Positions 16,774 to 28,598 of a stretch of DNA of 64,000 bases are shown in pieces. A program made the translations under genes and the position numbers. The notes under the pieces are model-generated. The model did no database searches. It saw only the letters and a list, made by a program, of their open reading frames with translations, and was not told the DNA's origin. The DNA is from Enterobacter asburiae (lineage in GTDB: Bacteria > Pseudomonadota > Gammaproteobacteria > Enterobacterales > Enterobacteriaceae), in assembly GCF_008080435.1 (NCBI RefSeq), contig NZ_VRKN01000001.1, positions 372,001 through 436,000 of the forward strand, written 5' to 3'. Positions within the stretch are counted from its first letter, which is position 1. Each line of letters begins with the position of its first letter.

Positions 16774-16792
16774 GACAATTATTATCATTTAG
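16774..16792 (-). promoter_or_regulatory. Fur box of the siderophore receptor gene
   Basis: On the minus strand CTAAATGATAATAATTGTC closely matches the consensus GATAATGATAATCATTATC, placed in the expected promoter position 33-52 bases before the start codon. Iron repression is therefore likely. Confidence 0.72.
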
Positions 16793-16814
16793 ATTAACAA
16801 ATCAATACTCAGGC

Positions 16815-16844
16815 AAAAAAACGGCCCTCCGCAGAGAGCCGTTT
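16815..16844 (-). terminator. Rho-independent terminator of ymgE
   Basis: On the minus strand, AAACGGCTCTCTGCGGAGGG and CCGTTT form a stem followed by seven T. It lies eight bases after the ymgE stop. Confidence 0.75.
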
Positions 16845-16852
16845 ATGTCAAT

Positions 16853-17107
16853 TTATGCTCGTCGCAGTAACCTGAATATGCCCAGCACCACAATGGCACC
16901 CACGACAGCGACCAGAAAACTGTGCAGGTCGAAACCACTTATGTTGCCTCCAAAGCCAAACATCGTCGCCAGCCAGCCGCCCACAACCGCACCAACGACC
17001 CCGAGTACACAAGTCAAAATAAAGCCGCCACCATCGTTTCCCGGCATGATCAGTTTAGCGATAGCGCCAGCAATAAGACCAAAGATAATCCAGGCGATGA
17101 TACCCAT
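16853..17107 (-). CDS. ymgE: GlsB/YeaQ/YmgE-family stress membrane protein
   Basis: 84 residues, the same length as E. coli YmgE, beginning MGIIAWIIFGLIAGAIAKLI and ending in LGIFRLLRRA. Three short membrane helices are rich in Gly, separated by the conserved GNDGGGF loop. The family is called transglycosylase-associated but has no enzyme motif; it is linked to stress and stationary phase. The place next to treA and ycgR matches E. coli. Confidence 0.92.
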   Translation of the reverse strand: MGIIAWIIFGLIAGAIAKLIMPGNDGGGFILTCVLGVVGAVVGGWLATMFGFGGNISGFDLHSFLVAVVGAIVVLGIFRLLRRA

Positions 17108-17250
17108 AGCGATGCCCTCTTGCAGGTTTAACGCGTGCGCAGAAAACCTTCTGCACAGCTAACTTAAGTATAGGTCATCGCCGGAAAACCATTTTCATCT
17201 CACCGACTTATCTTTGCTTAAACAGGCAAAAAAAACTCACCGGTTTGTAT

Positions 17251-17276
17251 TAAGTTTCATTGCAGATTGCCGATAA
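17251..17276 (+). promoter_or_regulatory. FliA (sigma-28) promoter of ycgR
   Basis: TAAGTTT (17251-17257), an 11-base spacer, then GCCGATAA (17269-17276). This fits the flagellar class 3 consensus TAAAGTTT-N11-GCCGATAA almost exactly, 39 bases before the ycgR start, and ties ycgR to the flagellar regulon. Confidence 0.88.
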
Positions 17277-17315
17277 CGCTAAGACAGTCTGTCATCAATC
17301 AAGGAGCCATCCGGC

Positions 17316-18047
17316 GTGAGTCATTACAGTGAGCAGTTCCTCAAGCAAAATCCGCTGGCTGTATTAGGGGTATTACGCGACCTGCAAAAAGGTGAAGTGC
17401 CGCTGCGCATCAGCTGGTCGAATAATCAGTTCATCAGCAAGATCCTTGACGTCTCGCAGGAGCGACTGGTGATCGATTTAGGCAGTCAGGAGTATGAAAA
17501 CCGCGCGGCGCTGAAAGCGGAGAATATCGCGGTGATGGCAGAAACGCAGGGTGCCAAAGTGGAGTTTGTCCTGTCGCGACTGGAACTGAGCGAATACCAG
17601 GGACTCCCTGCTTTTGCTACCCCGCTTCCCACCAATCTCTGGTTTGTTCAGCGTCGAGAATATTTCCGCATCAGCGCCCCGCTCCATCCCGCCTATTTTT
17701 GTAAGGCCAAAATGCCGGACAAAAAAGAGATCCGCTTCCGCCTCTTCGATCTGTCGCTGGGCGGCATGGGCGCACTGATGGATACGCCGAAACCTGACGG
17801 ACTGGTAGAGGGCATGCGGTTTACGCAAATCGAACTGGATATGGGTGGCTGGGGTCGCTTTTATTTCGATGCACAGCTGATAGCCATCAGCGACCGCACC
17901 GTCGTGGACAGCAAAAATGAAACCATCACCACGCCGCGTCTGAGCTTCCGTTTCCTGAACGTCGGGCCCGGTGCAGAGCGTGAGCTACAGCGCATCATCT
18001 ATTCTCTCGAGCGGGAGGCGCGGGAACGCGCAAATAAAGTCCTGTGA
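17316..18047 (+). CDS. ycgR: c-di-GMP-responsive flagellar brake YcgR
   Basis: 243 residues (E. coli 244). An N-terminal YcgR domain (about 1-108) is followed by a PilZ domain with the c-di-GMP motifs R114-EYF-R118 and D145-LSLGG. When bound to c-di-GMP it slows the flagellar motor at the cytoplasmic face of the stator/rotor. The start is GTG after AAGGAG. The upstream FliA promoter agrees with this role. Confidence 0.95.
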   Translation: MSHYSEQFLKQNPLAVLGVLRDLQKGEVPLRISWSNNQFISKILDVSQERLVIDLGSQEYENRAALKAENIAVMAETQGAKVEFVLSRLELSEYQGLPAFATPLPTNLWFVQRREYFRISAPLHPAYFCKAKMPDKKEIRFRLFDLSLGGMGALMDTPKPDGLVEGMRFTQIELDMGGWGRFYFDAQLIAISDRTVVDSKNETITTPRLSFRFLNVGPGAERELQRIIYSLEREARERANKVL

Positions 18048-18085
18048 AGAAAATCGGGCAGCGTGACCGCCGCCCGTCTGCGGCA

Positions 18086-18697
18086 TTACATGGCATCCAT
18101 CGCTTTCTGTACTTTCCAGATATAACGAGGCGCCTGTGGTGCCGGGTGGTTTTTCGCCACATGTTCAAAGAACTCGTCTTTGTCCATGCTGTTAATCTCT
18201 TCTATCGCCTCTTTACGGTCAGAAGAGAAGGTTCTGAGCAACGCGCCGGCACCGTTAACGTAAGACACCACCAGCGCGTACTGCATCACCTCCGGATCCT
18301 GAATCCCCTTCAGCACGCCATGCTCCATTATGCTCAGATAGGCCGTACCCATTGAAATGTTGCGTTCCGGGTTCTTCAGCTCGCTGGTCGACGGTTGACC
18401 GCTCCAGCCCATATAGCGGTAAACTTCTTTCCCCGCCGTTGACGCTTTAAGCTGCATCAGACCCACCGCGTTGGATTTGCTGACAAGCGTGGGGTTACCG
18501 CCGGACTCTACCGCAATGATCGCCGTGATGAGACGCGGACTGACGCCCCAGGCTTTACCGGCTTGTTCACTGATCGGCATCCACTGCATGGCCCGTTTCA
18601 CCGGCACTTCCGGGTTCCAGGGTGGGTTTTGATAATCATGTTTTGAACTACAGCCAGCGAGCAACACAATCAAAAAAGCAAACCATCTCAATTTCAC
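18086..18697 (-). CDS. emtA: Membrane-bound endo-type lytic transglycosylase E
   Basis: 203 residues, start GTG. Lipobox LLAGC gives a lipid anchor at Cys16; catalytic Glu64 lies in AVESGGNP, followed by [13 protein letters not shown] and the family AYLSIM block. It cleaves peptidoglycan glycan strands internally, releasing 1,6-anhydro muropeptides from the outer-membrane side. It is convergent with ycgR and divergent from ldcA, which recycles the released peptides. Confidence 0.94.
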   Translation of the reverse strand: MKLRWFAFLIVLLAGCSSKHDYQNPPWNPEVPVKRAMQWMPISEQAGKAWGVSPRLITAIIAVESGGNPTLVSKSNAVGLMQLKASTAGKEVYRYMGWSGQPSTSELKNPERNISMGTAYLSIMEHGVLKGIQDPEVMQYALVVSYVNGAGALLRTFSSDRKEAIEEINSMDKDEFFEHVAKNHPAPQAPRYIWKVQKAMDAM

Positions 18698-18804
18698 GTC
18701 ATCTATCCTTATAGCCGGTCATCGCGGTGCGCCACCTCTTGAAGCAGGCGGCGTATAAGCGGCATGATATAGACAATTAGTTTCTCATTCAGCAAGGAAG
18801 TGCC

Positions 18805-19719
18805 ATGTCTCAGTTTCATCTCATCGCGCCGTCGGGCTACTGCATTAACCAGGACGCGGCGCAGCGGGGGGTTCAGCGTTTGCTGGAATCGGGTCATCAG
18901 GTAGAAAATCAGACGATTATCCCCCGCCGCCAGCAGCGTTTTGCCGGTACCGAAGCGCAGAGGCTGAATGATATCAATAGTCTGGTGAGCCTGACGGGCG
19001 AAAACCGGATTGTGCTTGCAGTCCGCGGCGGATATGGTGCAAGCCGGTTACTGGAGAGCATTGACTGGCAGGGGCTGGCACTGCGCCAGCAGCACGACCC
19101 GCTGCTGATTTGCGGCCACAGCGATTTCACCGTCATCCAGCTTGGGCTGCTGGCCCTGCATAACGTTATCACCTTCAGCGGTCCGATGCTGGCCGGTAAC
19201 TTCGGCGCACCGGAGCTGGATGCGTTTACCGTGGAACATTTCTGGCGCGCGCTGCGTAATCCCACCTACAGCGTGGAGTGGCAAGGCAATGGGCCGCACT
19301 GGGAATGTGAAGGCCAGCTCTGGGGCGGTAACCTGGCGATGCTGGTCTCGCTTATCGGCACGCCGTGGATGCCGCAAATCGAGGACGGCATTCTGGTGCT
19401 GGAAGATATCAACGAACATCCGTTCCGCGTCGAGCGCATGCTCTTGCAGCTTTATCATGCCGGTATTCTTGAACGCCAGTCCGCGATTGTGCTGGGCAGC
19501 TTTAGCGGTTCTGCCCCGAATGACTATGACGCGGGTTACTCCCTTGAGACCATGGTCGACTTCGTTCGCTCGCGGCTGGATATTCCGGTCATCACCGGTC
19601 TGGATTTCGGCCATGAACAGCAAACCGTGACTCTGGCGCTGGGGGCGCACGCCTCCCTGATCCACAATGATTCAGGCAGTCGGCTAACCCTCAGCGGCCA
19701 TCCTGTCATAAAGGCATAA
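18805..19719 (+). CDS. ldcA: Murein tetrapeptide LD-carboxypeptidase
   Basis: 304 residues. Cytoplasmic serine peptidase of the S66 family that removes the terminal D-Ala from recycled murein tetrapeptides. The nucleophile is Ser106 in CGHSDFT; WGGNLAMLVSLIGTPW and LEDINEHPFRVERML carry the other conserved parts, including the Glu of the triad. The neighbours emtA and cvrA match E. coli. Loss of this enzyme in E. coli causes stationary-phase lysis. Confidence 0.95.
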   Translation: MSQFHLIAPSGYCINQDAAQRGVQRLLESGHQVENQTIIPRRQQRFAGTEAQRLNDINSLVSLTGENRIVLAVRGGYGASRLLESIDWQGLALRQQHDPLLICGHSDFTVIQLGLLALHNVITFSGPMLAGNFGAPELDAFTVEHFWRALRNPTYSVEWQGNGPHWECEGQLWGGNLAMLVSLIGTPWMPQIEDGILVLEDINEHPFRVERMLLQLYHAGILERQSAIVLGSFSGSAPNDYDAGYSLETMVDFVRSRLDIPVITGLDFGHEQQTVTLALGAHASLIHNDSGSRLTLSGHPVIKA

Positions 19720-19816
19720 AAAAGCCGTTATACCCCCTTAATAAAACGCTGTTGCCGTTGTTAATATGTTAGGGTTTTAGTAACAGCGTTAACATTGAGG
19801 TGGGAGTAAGAGAACA

Positions 19817-21550
19817 TTGGATGCCGCAGCGATAATCAGCCTTTTCATTTTGGGTTCCGTCCTTGTAACCAGCAGTATTTTATTAAGTTCATTTTCATCG
19901 CGTCTCGGCATACCTATTCTTGTCATTTTCCTCGCCATCGGCATGCTGGCCGGCATTGATGGCATTGGCGGTATCCCCTTCGATAACTACCCTTTCGCCT
20001 ACATGGTGAGTAACCTCGCGCTGGCGGTGATCCTGCTGGACGGTGGGATGCGCACCCAGGCGAGCTCTTTCCGCGTGGCCTTAGGGCCCGCGCTGTCGCT
20101 CGCCACGGTCGGCGTGCTGATTACCTCTGGCCTGACCGGCATGATGGCCGCATGGCTCTTCCATCTTAATATCATGGAAGGTTTGTTGATTGGTGCTATC
20201 GTTGGCTCAACCGATGCGGCAGCGGTGTTTTCCCTGCTCGGCGGAAAAGGGCTTAACGAACGTGTCGGCTCCACGCTTGAGATTGAATCCGGCAGTAACG
20301 ATCCAATGGCGGTATTTCTCACCATCACGCTGATCGAGATGATTCAGCAGCATGAAAGTGGGCTGAGCTGGATGTTTGCGTGGCATATCCTGCAGCAGTT
20401 CGGCCTGGGGATTGTTATCGGTCTGGCGGGGGGCTATCTGTTACAGCAGACGATCAACCGTATATCGCTTCCTTTGGGGCTTTACCCTCTGCTGGCGCTG
20501 AGCGGCGGGATTCTCATTTTTGCCGTCACCACCGCGCTGGACGGCAGCGGTATTCTCGCCGTCTACCTCTGCGGGTTCCTGATGGGCAACCGCCCTATTC
20601 GCAACCGGCATGCCATTTTGCAGAACTTTGACGGTCTGGCCTGGCTGGCACAAATCGGCATGTTTCTGGTACTGGGCCTTCTGGTCACGCCGTCGGACCT
20701 GCTGCCGATCGCCGTTCCGGCGCTGCTGCTGTCTGCGTGGATGATCTTCTTCGCCCGTCCGCTGTCAGTGTTTGCAGGCCTGCTGCCGTTTCGCGGCTTC
20801 AACCTGCGCGAGCGGGTGTTCATCAGCTGGGTGGGCCTGCGCGGCGCGGTACCGATTATCCTTGCGGTGTTCCCGATGATGGCCGGTCTGGATAACGCGC
20901 GTCTGTTCTTTAACGTGGCGTTCTTCGTGGTGCTGATTTCGCTGCTGTTCCAGGGAACCTCGCTTGGGTGGGCGGCGAAAAAAGCCAAAGTCGTGGTGCC
21001 TCCCGTGGGCTGGCCGGTCTCCCGCGTGGGGCTCGACATTCATCCGGAAAATCCGTGGGAACAGTTCGTCTATCAGCTGAGCGCCGACAAATGGTGCGTG
21101 GGGGCCTCACTGCGCGATTTGCACATGCCGGCCGAAACGCGCATTGCCGCCCTGTTCCGCGACAATATCCTGTTGCACCCTACCGGCAGCACCCGCCTGC
21201 GCGAAGGGGATATTCTCTGCGTCATTGGCCGCGAACGCGACCTGCCCGCGCTGGGCAAACTGTTCAGCCAGTCACCTCCGGTGGCGCTGGATCAGCGTTT
21301 CTTCGGCGATTTTATTCTGGAAGCCAGCGCCAGGTTTGCCGATGTCGCGCTGATTTACGGCCTGGATGAGGGGGCTGAAGACGGTGATAACCAGCAAACG
21401 CTGGGCGAAATCATCCAGCAGCGGCTTGGCGCTGCCCCGGTAGTAGGAGACCAGGTGGAGTTTGCCGGGATGATCTGGACGGTTGCCGAAAAAGAAGATA
21501 ACGCGGTACGGAAAGTGGGGTTGAGGCCGATGGAAGAGGAAACGGAGTAG
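19817..21550 (+). CDS. cvrA: K+/H+ antiporter CvrA (NhaP2)
   Basis: 577 residues starting at TTG (GGGAG and AAGAGA lie upstream; E. coli also uses TTG). An N-terminal CPA1-type antiporter domain with about 12 helices ([17 protein letters not shown] and [13 protein letters not shown] include the conserved acidic residues) precedes a cytosolic TrkA-C domain (about 400-480) and a C-terminal CorC/HlyC-like part. It exports K+ in exchange for protons and helps growth at low osmolarity. Two REP units follow. Confidence 0.93.
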   Translation: MDAAAIISLFILGSVLVTSSILLSSFSSRLGIPILVIFLAIGMLAGIDGIGGIPFDNYPFAYMVSNLALAVILLDGGMRTQASSFRVALGPALSLATVGVLITSGLTGMMAAWLFHLNIMEGLLIGAIVGSTDAAAVFSLLGGKGLNERVGSTLEIESGSNDPMAVFLTITLIEMIQQHESGLSWMFAWHILQQFGLGIVIGLAGGYLLQQTINRISLPLGLYPLLALSGGILIFAVTTALDGSGILAVYLCGFLMGNRPIRNRHAILQNFDGLAWLAQIGMFLVLGLLVTPSDLLPIAVPALLLSAWMIFFARPLSVFAGLLPFRGFNLRERVFISWVGLRGAVPIILAVFPMMAGLDNARLFFNVAFFVVLISLLFQGTSLGWAAKKAKVVVPPVGWPVSRVGLDIHPENPWEQFVYQLSADKWCVGASLRDLHMPAETRIAALFRDNILLHPTGSTRLREGDILCVIGRERDLPALGKLFSQSPPVALDQRFFGDFILEASARFADVALIYGLDEGAEDGDNQQTLGEIIQQRLGAAPVVGDQVEFAGMIWTVAEKEDNAVRKVGLRPMEEETE

Positions 21551-21559
21551 TTGTTTTTT

Positions 21560-21635
21560 GCCGGGTGGCGGCTTCGCCTTACCCGGCCTACAAAACCCTC
21601 GAACGTAGGTCGGGTAAGCGTTAGCGCCACCCGAC
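21560..21635. repeat. Pair of REP elements in inverted order (BIME-like)
   Basis: One unit (21560-21591, ending CCGGCCTAC) and a second in the opposite sense (21605-21635, GTAGGTCGGGTAAGCG...) lie in the gap between convergent cvrA and dadX. They could form a long cruciform or stabilise both 3-prime ends. Confidence 0.82.
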
Positions 21636-21646
21636 ACAAACATTCG

Positions 21647-22717
21647 TTACACCGTCACAACCGGCACTCTCGGTGCCAGCGCGCACATCAATTCGTACCC
21701 GACCGTGCCCGCCGCGGCAGCCACGTCATCAATCTTAATTTCGTTACCCCACAGCTCGACCGGTGAACCGATGCCCGCCTGCGGGCATGGCGTCAGGTCA
21801 ACGGCCAGCATATCCATTGATACGGTGCCCACCGTTCCCGTGCGAACCCCATCTACCCAGACAGGCGTGCCGGTCGGCGCGATGCGCGGGTAGCCGTCGG
21901 CATACCCGCCCGCCACGATGCCAATCCGCTGCTCGCCCTTTGCCCGGTAGCGGCTGCCGTAGCCCACCGTGTCACCGGCCTTCAACGTCTGCACGCCAAT
22001 GATTTCACTGCGCAAGGTCATAACCGGCTTCAGGCCGCTGTTGGCGATATCCTGCCACTGGCCTGAGGGAGACGCACCGTAGAGAACAATTCCCGGACGC
22101 ACCCAGTTATAGTGCGCCTCGGGATGCCACAGCGTAGCCGCCGAGTTGGACAGCGAACGTGGGCAATCCAGCCCTTCTGCCGCCTGCTCAATGCGGACCA
22201 TGGCATCGGCAATCCCGTCGGTTTTTTCCGCGTCGGCAAAATGCGCCATCAGCGTCATTTCGCCCACGTTCTTCATGGCGCGCAGCTGCTGCCAGACCGT
22301 ATGCACCCGCTCAGGCTGGAAGCCCAGGCGGTTCATGCCGCTATTCACCTTGAGATAGATATCCAGCGGAGCATGGAGCTTCGCATCCTGAATCGCCTTA
22401 ATCTGCCAGTTGCTGTGAACGCTGGTGGTCAGCCGATACTTATCCAGCAGCGGCAGATCGTCGGCGTGGAAGAACCCTTCCAGCAGCAGTATGGGCCCTT
22501 TCCAGCCGCGCTCGCGCAGCAGAATGGCCTCTTCCAGATTCAGTAGCGCAAAGCCGTCGGTCGCGCTCAGCGCGCTCCAGATACGGTCGATACCGTGGCC
22601 GTAGGCATTCGCTTTCACCACCGACCAGACGCGCGAACCAGGTGCCGCCCGACGAACAATTTGCAGATTATCCTTCAGGGCCTGCAGGTTCAGCTGGGCC
22701 AGAACAGGACGGGACAT
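21647..22717 (-). CDS. dadX: Catabolic alanine racemase
   Basis: 356 residues, as in E. coli. PLP lysine is Lys35 in WSVVKANAYGHG; the second catalytic Tyr is in VGYGSRYRAKGE. It converts L- and D-alanine so that DadA can oxidise the D form. The gene starts 9 bases after the dadA stop, in one operon. No special features. Confidence 0.95.
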   Translation of the reverse strand: MSRPVLAQLNLQALKDNLQIVRRAAPGSRVWSVVKANAYGHGIDRIWSALSATDGFALLNLEEAILLRERGWKGPILLLEGFFHADDLPLLDKYRLTTSVHSNWQIKAIQDAKLHAPLDIYLKVNSGMNRLGFQPERVHTVWQQLRAMKNVGEMTLMAHFADAEKTDGIADAMVRIEQAAEGLDCPRSLSNSAATLWHPEAHYNWVRPGIVLYGASPSGQWQDIANSGLKPVMTLRSEIIGVQTLKAGDTVGYGSRYRAKGEQRIGIVAGGYADGYPRIAPTGTPVWVDGVRTGTVGTVSMDMLAVDLTPCPQAGIGSPVELWGNEIKIDDVAAAAGTVGYELMCALAPRVPVVTV

Positions 22718-22726
22718 GACAACTCC

Positions 22727-24061
<1,335 letters not shown>

Positions 24062-24113
24062 TTACAGATTGATAACCTAGTTGAAAATATTATTCAACAT
24101 ACGACTTTTTTAT

Positions 24114-24129
24114 GGTGACTTACCTCACA
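24114..24129. promoter_or_regulatory. CRP site in the dadA-ycgB intergenic region
   Basis: GGTGA-N6-TCACA is a good match to the CRP consensus TGTGA-N6-TCACA. It sits about 90 bases before dadA, as in E. coli, where CRP activates dadAX. The whole gap 24026-24347 (322 bases) is AT-rich and should hold the promoters of both divergent genes; nothing else was recognised. Confidence 0.65.
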
Positions 24130-24347
24130 CATCCCCCAGCATCAGGGGATAGTGCTAATTTGGGATCTCCTGCTACGCGTTATTTTTAACCAGCATAATA
24201 TGCTGAGAGACACCGTTTATTTGCCGTATCAAAAACGCGAAATCGCAAAGAAAAAATTTCTGCCCCAGCACGCTTTTTAACACGTTGATCTATGCTTGAT
24301 AAGGAGGCTCTCCAGACAGAGAGAGCACCCACAACGAGGGCGCGCTA

Positions 24348-25880
24348 ATGGCTACTATTGATTCCCTGAACAAGGACAACACACGTCTGAGCGATGGACC
24401 CGACTGGACCTTCGAGCTGCTGGATGTTTACCTCGCCGAAATCGACCGGGTCGCAAAACTGTATCGTCTGGATACCTATCCCCATCAGATTGAAGTCATT
24501 ACGTCCGAACAGATGATGGACGCCTACTCCAGCGTCGGGATGCCGATTAACTATCCGCACTGGTCGTTTGGTAAAAAATTTATTGAAACGGAGCGGCTGT
24601 ATAAGCACGGCCAGCAGGGGCTGGCGTATGAGATTGTCATTAACTCCAACCCGTGTATCGCCTATTTAATGGAAGAGAACACCATTACCATGCAGGCGCT
24701 GGTGATGGCGCACGCCTGCTACGGTCATAACTCATTTTTCAAGAATAACTACCTGTTCCGCAGCTGGACGGATGCCAGCTCCATCGTCGATTACCTGATC
24801 TTCGCCCGTAAATACATTACCGACTGCGAAGAGCGCTACGGCGTGGACGAAGTGGAAAAACTGCTCGACTCCTGTCATGCGCTGATGAACTACGGCGTGG
24901 ACCGCTACAAACGTCCGCAGAAAATCTCCCTGCAGGAGGAGAAGGCCCGGCAGAAAAGCCGCGAAGAGTACCTGCAAAGCCAGGTGAACATGCTGTGGCG
25001 AACCCTGCCGAAGCGTGAGGAAGAGAAAGCGGTCACCGAAGCGCGTCGTTATCCGTCCGAGCCGCAGGAAAATCTGCTCTATTTTATGGAGAAGAACGCC
25101 CCGCTGCTGGAGCCATGGCAGCGTGAGATCCTGCGCATCGTGCGCAAGGTGAGCCAGTATTTTTACCCGCAAAAGCAGACGCAGGTCATGAACGAAGGCT
25201 GGGCGACCTTCTGGCACTACACCATTCTTAACCATCTGTACGACGAAGGGAAAGTGACCGAGCGGTTCATGATGGAATTCCTCCACAGCCATACCAACGT
25301 GGTCTTCCAGCCGCCCTACAACAGCCCATGGTACAGCGGGATTAACCCGTATGCGCTTGGCTTCGCCATGTTCCAGGACATTAAGCGCATCTGCCAGTCG
25401 CCGACGGAAGAAGACAAGTACTGGTTCCCGGATATCGCCGGTTCTGACTGGCTGGAAACGCTGCACTTTGCGATGCGCGACTTTAAGGATGAGAGCTTCA
25501 TCAGCCAGTTTATGTCGCCGAAGATCATGCGTGATTTTCGCTTCTTCACCGTGCTGGACGATGACCGCAACAACTATCTGGAGATTTCCGCGATCCATAA
25601 CGAAGAGGGATACCGTGAGATCCGCTCTCGCCTCTCTTCCCAGTACAACCTGAGCAACCTTGAACCGAATATACAGGTATGGAACGTCGATTTGCGCGGT
25701 GATCGCTCCCTGACGCTGCGCTATATCCCGCACAACCGCGCGCCGCTGGATAAAGGGCGTAAAGAGGTGCTGAAGCATGTGCATCGCCTGTGGGGCTTTG
25801 ACGTGCAGCTGGAGCAGCAGAATGAAGACGGGAGCGTAGAGCTGCTGGAACGTTGCCCGACGCGGTTGAATACGCTGTAG
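24348..25880 (+). CDS. ycgB: SpoVR-family protein YcgB
   Basis: 510 residues, the usual length. It contains the SpoVR signatures ACYGHNSFFKNNYLF, MNEGWATFWHYTI and NPYALGFAMFQDIKRIC, with conserved His and Glu residues of unknown role. In E. coli it is a sigma-S-dependent stationary-phase gene usually linked elsewhere with yeaGH (kinase and partner); molecular function is unknown. It is divergent from dadA and convergent with fadR. Confidence 0.92.
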   Translation: MATIDSLNKDNTRLSDGPDWTFELLDVYLAEIDRVAKLYRLDTYPHQIEVITSEQMMDAYSSVGMPINYPHWSFGKKFIETERLYKHGQQGLAYEIVINSNPCIAYLMEENTITMQALVMAHACYGHNSFFKNNYLFRSWTDASSIVDYLIFARKYITDCEERYGVDEVEKLLDSCHALMNYGVDRYKRPQKISLQEEKARQKSREEYLQSQVNMLWRTLPKREEEKAVTEARRYPSEPQENLLYFMEKNAPLLEPWQREILRIVRKVSQYFYPQKQTQVMNEGWATFWHYTILNHLYDEGKVTERFMMEFLHSHTNVVFQPPYNSPWYSGINPYALGFAMFQDIKRICQSPTEEDKYWFPDIAGSDWLETLHFAMRDFKDESFISQFMSPKIMRDFRFFTVLDDDRNNYLEISAIHNEEGYREIRSRLSSQYNLSNLEPNIQVWNVDLRGDRSLTLRYIPHNRAPLDKGRKEVLKHVHRLWGFDVQLEQQNEDGSVELLERCPTRLNTL

Positions 25881-25893
25881 TGCAGCTTTTTTT

Positions 25894-25961
25894 GCCCGGT
25901 GGCGCTACGCTTACCGGGCCTACAAGACCCGTAGGTCGGGTAAGGCGAAGCGCCACCGGGC
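25894..25961. repeat. Pair of REP elements in inverted order (BIME-like)
   Basis: GCCCGGTGGCGCTACGC... (25894-25923) and the reverse unit GTAGGTCGGGTAAGGCGAAG... (25931-25961) are located between convergent ycgB and fadR. Confidence 0.82.
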
Positions 25962-25962
25962 G

Positions 25963-25995
25963 AAAAAAAACCTCTCATACGAGAGGTTTTTTCTT
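25963..25995. terminator. Bidirectional terminator between ycgB and fadR
   Basis: AAAAAACCTCTCATACGAGAGGTTTTTT: a 9-base stem region flanked by A and T runs works in both directions. It ends directly at the fadR stop. Confidence 0.85.
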
Positions 25996-26715
25996 TTAGC
26001 GCGTCTGAATCGCTAAATCACCCGGCAGCGTTTTCTGCATACGGTGCCAGATTTCACCGGAATCATGACCGTAGCGGCGCACCGTCTCATAAACCTGATC
26101 GTGCAGGCCTTCAGTACAGAGCTTGCTCAGTTTATGGTAGAAGCCCAGCGCCAGGCTACGCGCTTCCGGATTGGCAAAGTAGTGGCGGCCGATGCGGGTG
26201 TAAAGCCCTTTCATACCGTTGAGGATCAGGCCATACACCGGGTTGCCGGAGGCAAACGCCAGGCCGCGAAACACATTGTAATCGAGGGTGGCAAAGGAAT
26301 CGGCATGATCTTCCACCTCGTTCGCGCTGGCCAGCACCGCAAGGGCGTCTTCCGGATGCTGACGGAAAGCGGTACGAATAAAGATCGTCGCGATGTTGGT
26401 GCGAACGGAGAGCAGATTATCAATGAGCTGCGGCACGCTTTCATGGTCGAGACGCGCCAGCGTTTCAAGAATGTTCAGCCCGGAGGTTTCCCAGAAGTTG
26501 TTCACTTTCGTAGGCTTACCGTGCTGGATCGTCAACCAGCCATCGCGCGCCAGCCGCTGGAGCACTTCACGCAGCGTGGTGCGAGTGACGCCAATCAGTT
26601 CAGAGAGTTCGCGTTCAGCCGGAAGAATGGACCCCGCAGGGAAACGATTATTCCAGATGCTTTCAATGATGTACTCTTCCGCGAAACCCGCCGGGCTCTG
26701 CGCCTTAATGACCAT
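25996..26715 (-). CDS. fadR: Fatty acid regulator FadR (GntR family)
   Basis: 239 residues as in E. coli. An N-terminal winged helix ([20 protein letters not shown], then [18 protein letters not shown]) binds DNA; the C-terminal helical domain binds long-chain acyl-CoA, which releases the repressor. It represses fad genes and activates fabA/fabB. Its target fadD lies 9 kb downstream in this window with a recognisable operator. ATG 26715 begins [10 protein letters not shown]; a longer upstream frame is not conserved. Confidence 0.95.
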   Translation of the reverse strand: MVIKAQSPAGFAEEYIIESIWNNRFPAGSILPAERELSELIGVTRTTLREVLQRLARDGWLTIQHGKPTKVNNFWETSGLNILETLARLDHESVPQLIDNLLSVRTNIATIFIRTAFRQHPEDALAVLASANEVEDHADSFATLDYNVFRGLAFASGNPVYGLILNGMKGLYTRIGRHYFANPEARSLALGFYHKLSKLCTEGLHDQVYETVRRYGHDSGEIWHRMQKTLPGDLAIQTR

Positions 26716-26916
26716 AGTGAGATTTCCATTACACAGCTTTAGCAAATTGGACTCATCATACCAGAGGCAGGCAGTGGCAGGTAGCGCGGCAAAGAGAGAA
26801 AAGAGGGATCGCCGTTTCATTTTTGTGAAATTTACAATGCAGCCTTATCTGCCTCCAGGCCGCGATTTTTGCGTATACTGATGTTTTGTCTTACTTGACG
26901 GGGAAGGACGTCTGTC

Positions 26917-28455
26917 GTGGAAATTTCTTTTGGGCGCGCACTGTGGCGCAACTTTTTAGGCCAGTCTCCGGACTGGTACAAACTTATACTTCTGGTGTTC
27001 CTGGTCGTTAACCCCCTCCTCTTCAGCGTGAACCCGTTCATTGCCGGGTGGCTGCTGGTGGCGGAGTTTATCTTCACCCTGGCGATGGCGCTGAAATGTT
27101 ATCCTCTGCTGCCGGGCGGATTGCTGGCGTTTGAGGCCGTCGTTATCGGTATGACCAGCGCCGAGCATGTCAAAGCAGAGCTGGCGTCTAACCTTGAAGT
27201 GCTTTTGCTGCTGATGTTTATGGTGGCGGGCATCTACTTCATGAAACAGCTGCTGCTGTTTATCTTCACGCGCCTGCTGCTCAGCATTCCATCGAAAATG
27301 TTCCTCTCGCTGGCGTTTTGCCTTGCGGCCGCCTTCCTGTCGGCCTTCCTGGATGCGCTGACGGTCGTCGCGGTGGTGATAAGCGTAGCGGTTGGGTTTT
27401 ACGGTATTTATCACCGTGTGGCCTCCTCTCGCCCGGGTGAGGATTTGCAGGATGACAGCCACGTCGAGGCGCATAACCGTGACGTCCTGGAACAGTTCCG
27501 CGCCTTCCTGCGCAGCCTGATGATGCATGCCGGCGTGGGTACCGCCCTGGGCGGCGTGATGACCATGGTGGGCGAGCCGCAAAACCTGATCATTGCCAAA
27601 GCGGCGGGCTGGCACTTCGGTGAGTTCTTCCTCAGAATGGCGCCGGTGAGCGTACCGGTGCTGATCGGCGGGCTGGCAACCTGTCTGCTGGTGGAGAAGT
27701 TTCGCCTCTTTGGTTATGGTGCGCAGCTCCCGGAGCCGGTTCGTCAGGAGCTGCATAAATTCGATCTGCAGAGCCGAAGCCAGCGGACGCGCCAGGAGAC
27801 GCTACGACTGATTGCTCAGGGGATCATCGGCGTCTGGCTTATCGCGGCGCTGGCGTTCCATCTTGCCGAAGTGGGGCTGATTGGCCTGTCAGTCATTATT
27901 CTCGCCACCACCTTTACCGGTGTGACGGACGAACATGCCATCGGCAAAGCGTTTACCGAAGCCCTGCCGTTTACCGCCCTGCTGGCGGTGTTCTTTGCCG
28001 TCGTGGCCGTGATTATCGACCAACACCTGTTCGCGCCGATTATTGCCTTTGTATTACAGGCGTCACCGGATGCTCAGCTCTCGCTGTTTTACCTGTTTAA
28101 CGGCCTGCTCTCGTCGATCTCAGATAACGTCTTTGTCGGGACGGTCTACATCAACGAGGCCAAAGCGGCCATGGAGCAAGGCGTTATCAGCGCCGGACAG
28201 TTTGAACTGCTGGCCGTGGCGATCAATACCGGCACTAATCTGCCGTCGGTGGCGACGCCAAATGGCCAGGCCGCCTTCCTGTTCCTTCTGACCTCCGCCC
28301 TCGCGCCGCTCATACGACTTTCTTATGGCAGGATGGTGTGGATGGCGCTGCCGTATACGCTGGTGCTCACGATCGTGGGATTGCTTTGCGTCAAAATTAC
28401 CCTCATTCCCTGTACGCAATGGTTGATACAAGCGGGTATACTTGCGGCGCAGTAA
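26917..28455 (+). CDS. nhaB: Na+/H+ antiporter NhaB
   Basis: 512 residues starting at GTG. About 12 membrane helices; conserved blocks [38 protein letters not shown] and [20 protein letters not shown] are typical of NhaB. It exports Na+ in exchange for protons at the inner membrane. It is divergent from fadR and upstream of dsbB, as in E. coli. The 143-base gap before dsbB holds a possible dsbB promoter, nothing more. Confidence 0.95.
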   Translation: MEISFGRALWRNFLGQSPDWYKLILLVFLVVNPLLFSVNPFIAGWLLVAEFIFTLAMALKCYPLLPGGLLAFEAVVIGMTSAEHVKAELASNLEVLLLLMFMVAGIYFMKQLLLFIFTRLLLSIPSKMFLSLAFCLAAAFLSAFLDALTVVAVVISVAVGFYGIYHRVASSRPGEDLQDDSHVEAHNRDVLEQFRAFLRSLMMHAGVGTALGGVMTMVGEPQNLIIAKAAGWHFGEFFLRMAPVSVPVLIGGLATCLLVEKFRLFGYGAQLPEPVRQELHKFDLQSRSQRTRQETLRLIAQGIIGVWLIAALAFHLAEVGLIGLSVIILATTFTGVTDEHAIGKAFTEALPFTALLAVFFAVVAVIIDQHLFAPIIAFVLQASPDAQLSLFYLFNGLLSSISDNVFVGTVYINEAKAAMEQGVISAGQFELLAVAINTGTNLPSVATPNGQAAFLFLLTSALAPLIRLSYGRMVWMALPYTLVLTIVGLLCVKITLIPCTQWLIQAGILAAQ

Positions 28456-28598
28456 ACTATGCATCTCGGGCAGTTCGCTGCCCGTTTGCCTTTTCGCACG
28501 ATAAACATCCAATTACGTTTTATTTCGCCAGGTACAGGTGGCGCGAAAAACGAATTCGTTTACACTGCGCTTTCTAAGCATGTTCCAGGGAAATGATT

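Noticed and set aside
24732-25784. Open frame of 350 codons on the minus strand opposite ycgB
   Set aside because: Shadow of ycgB, composition typical of antisense frames.
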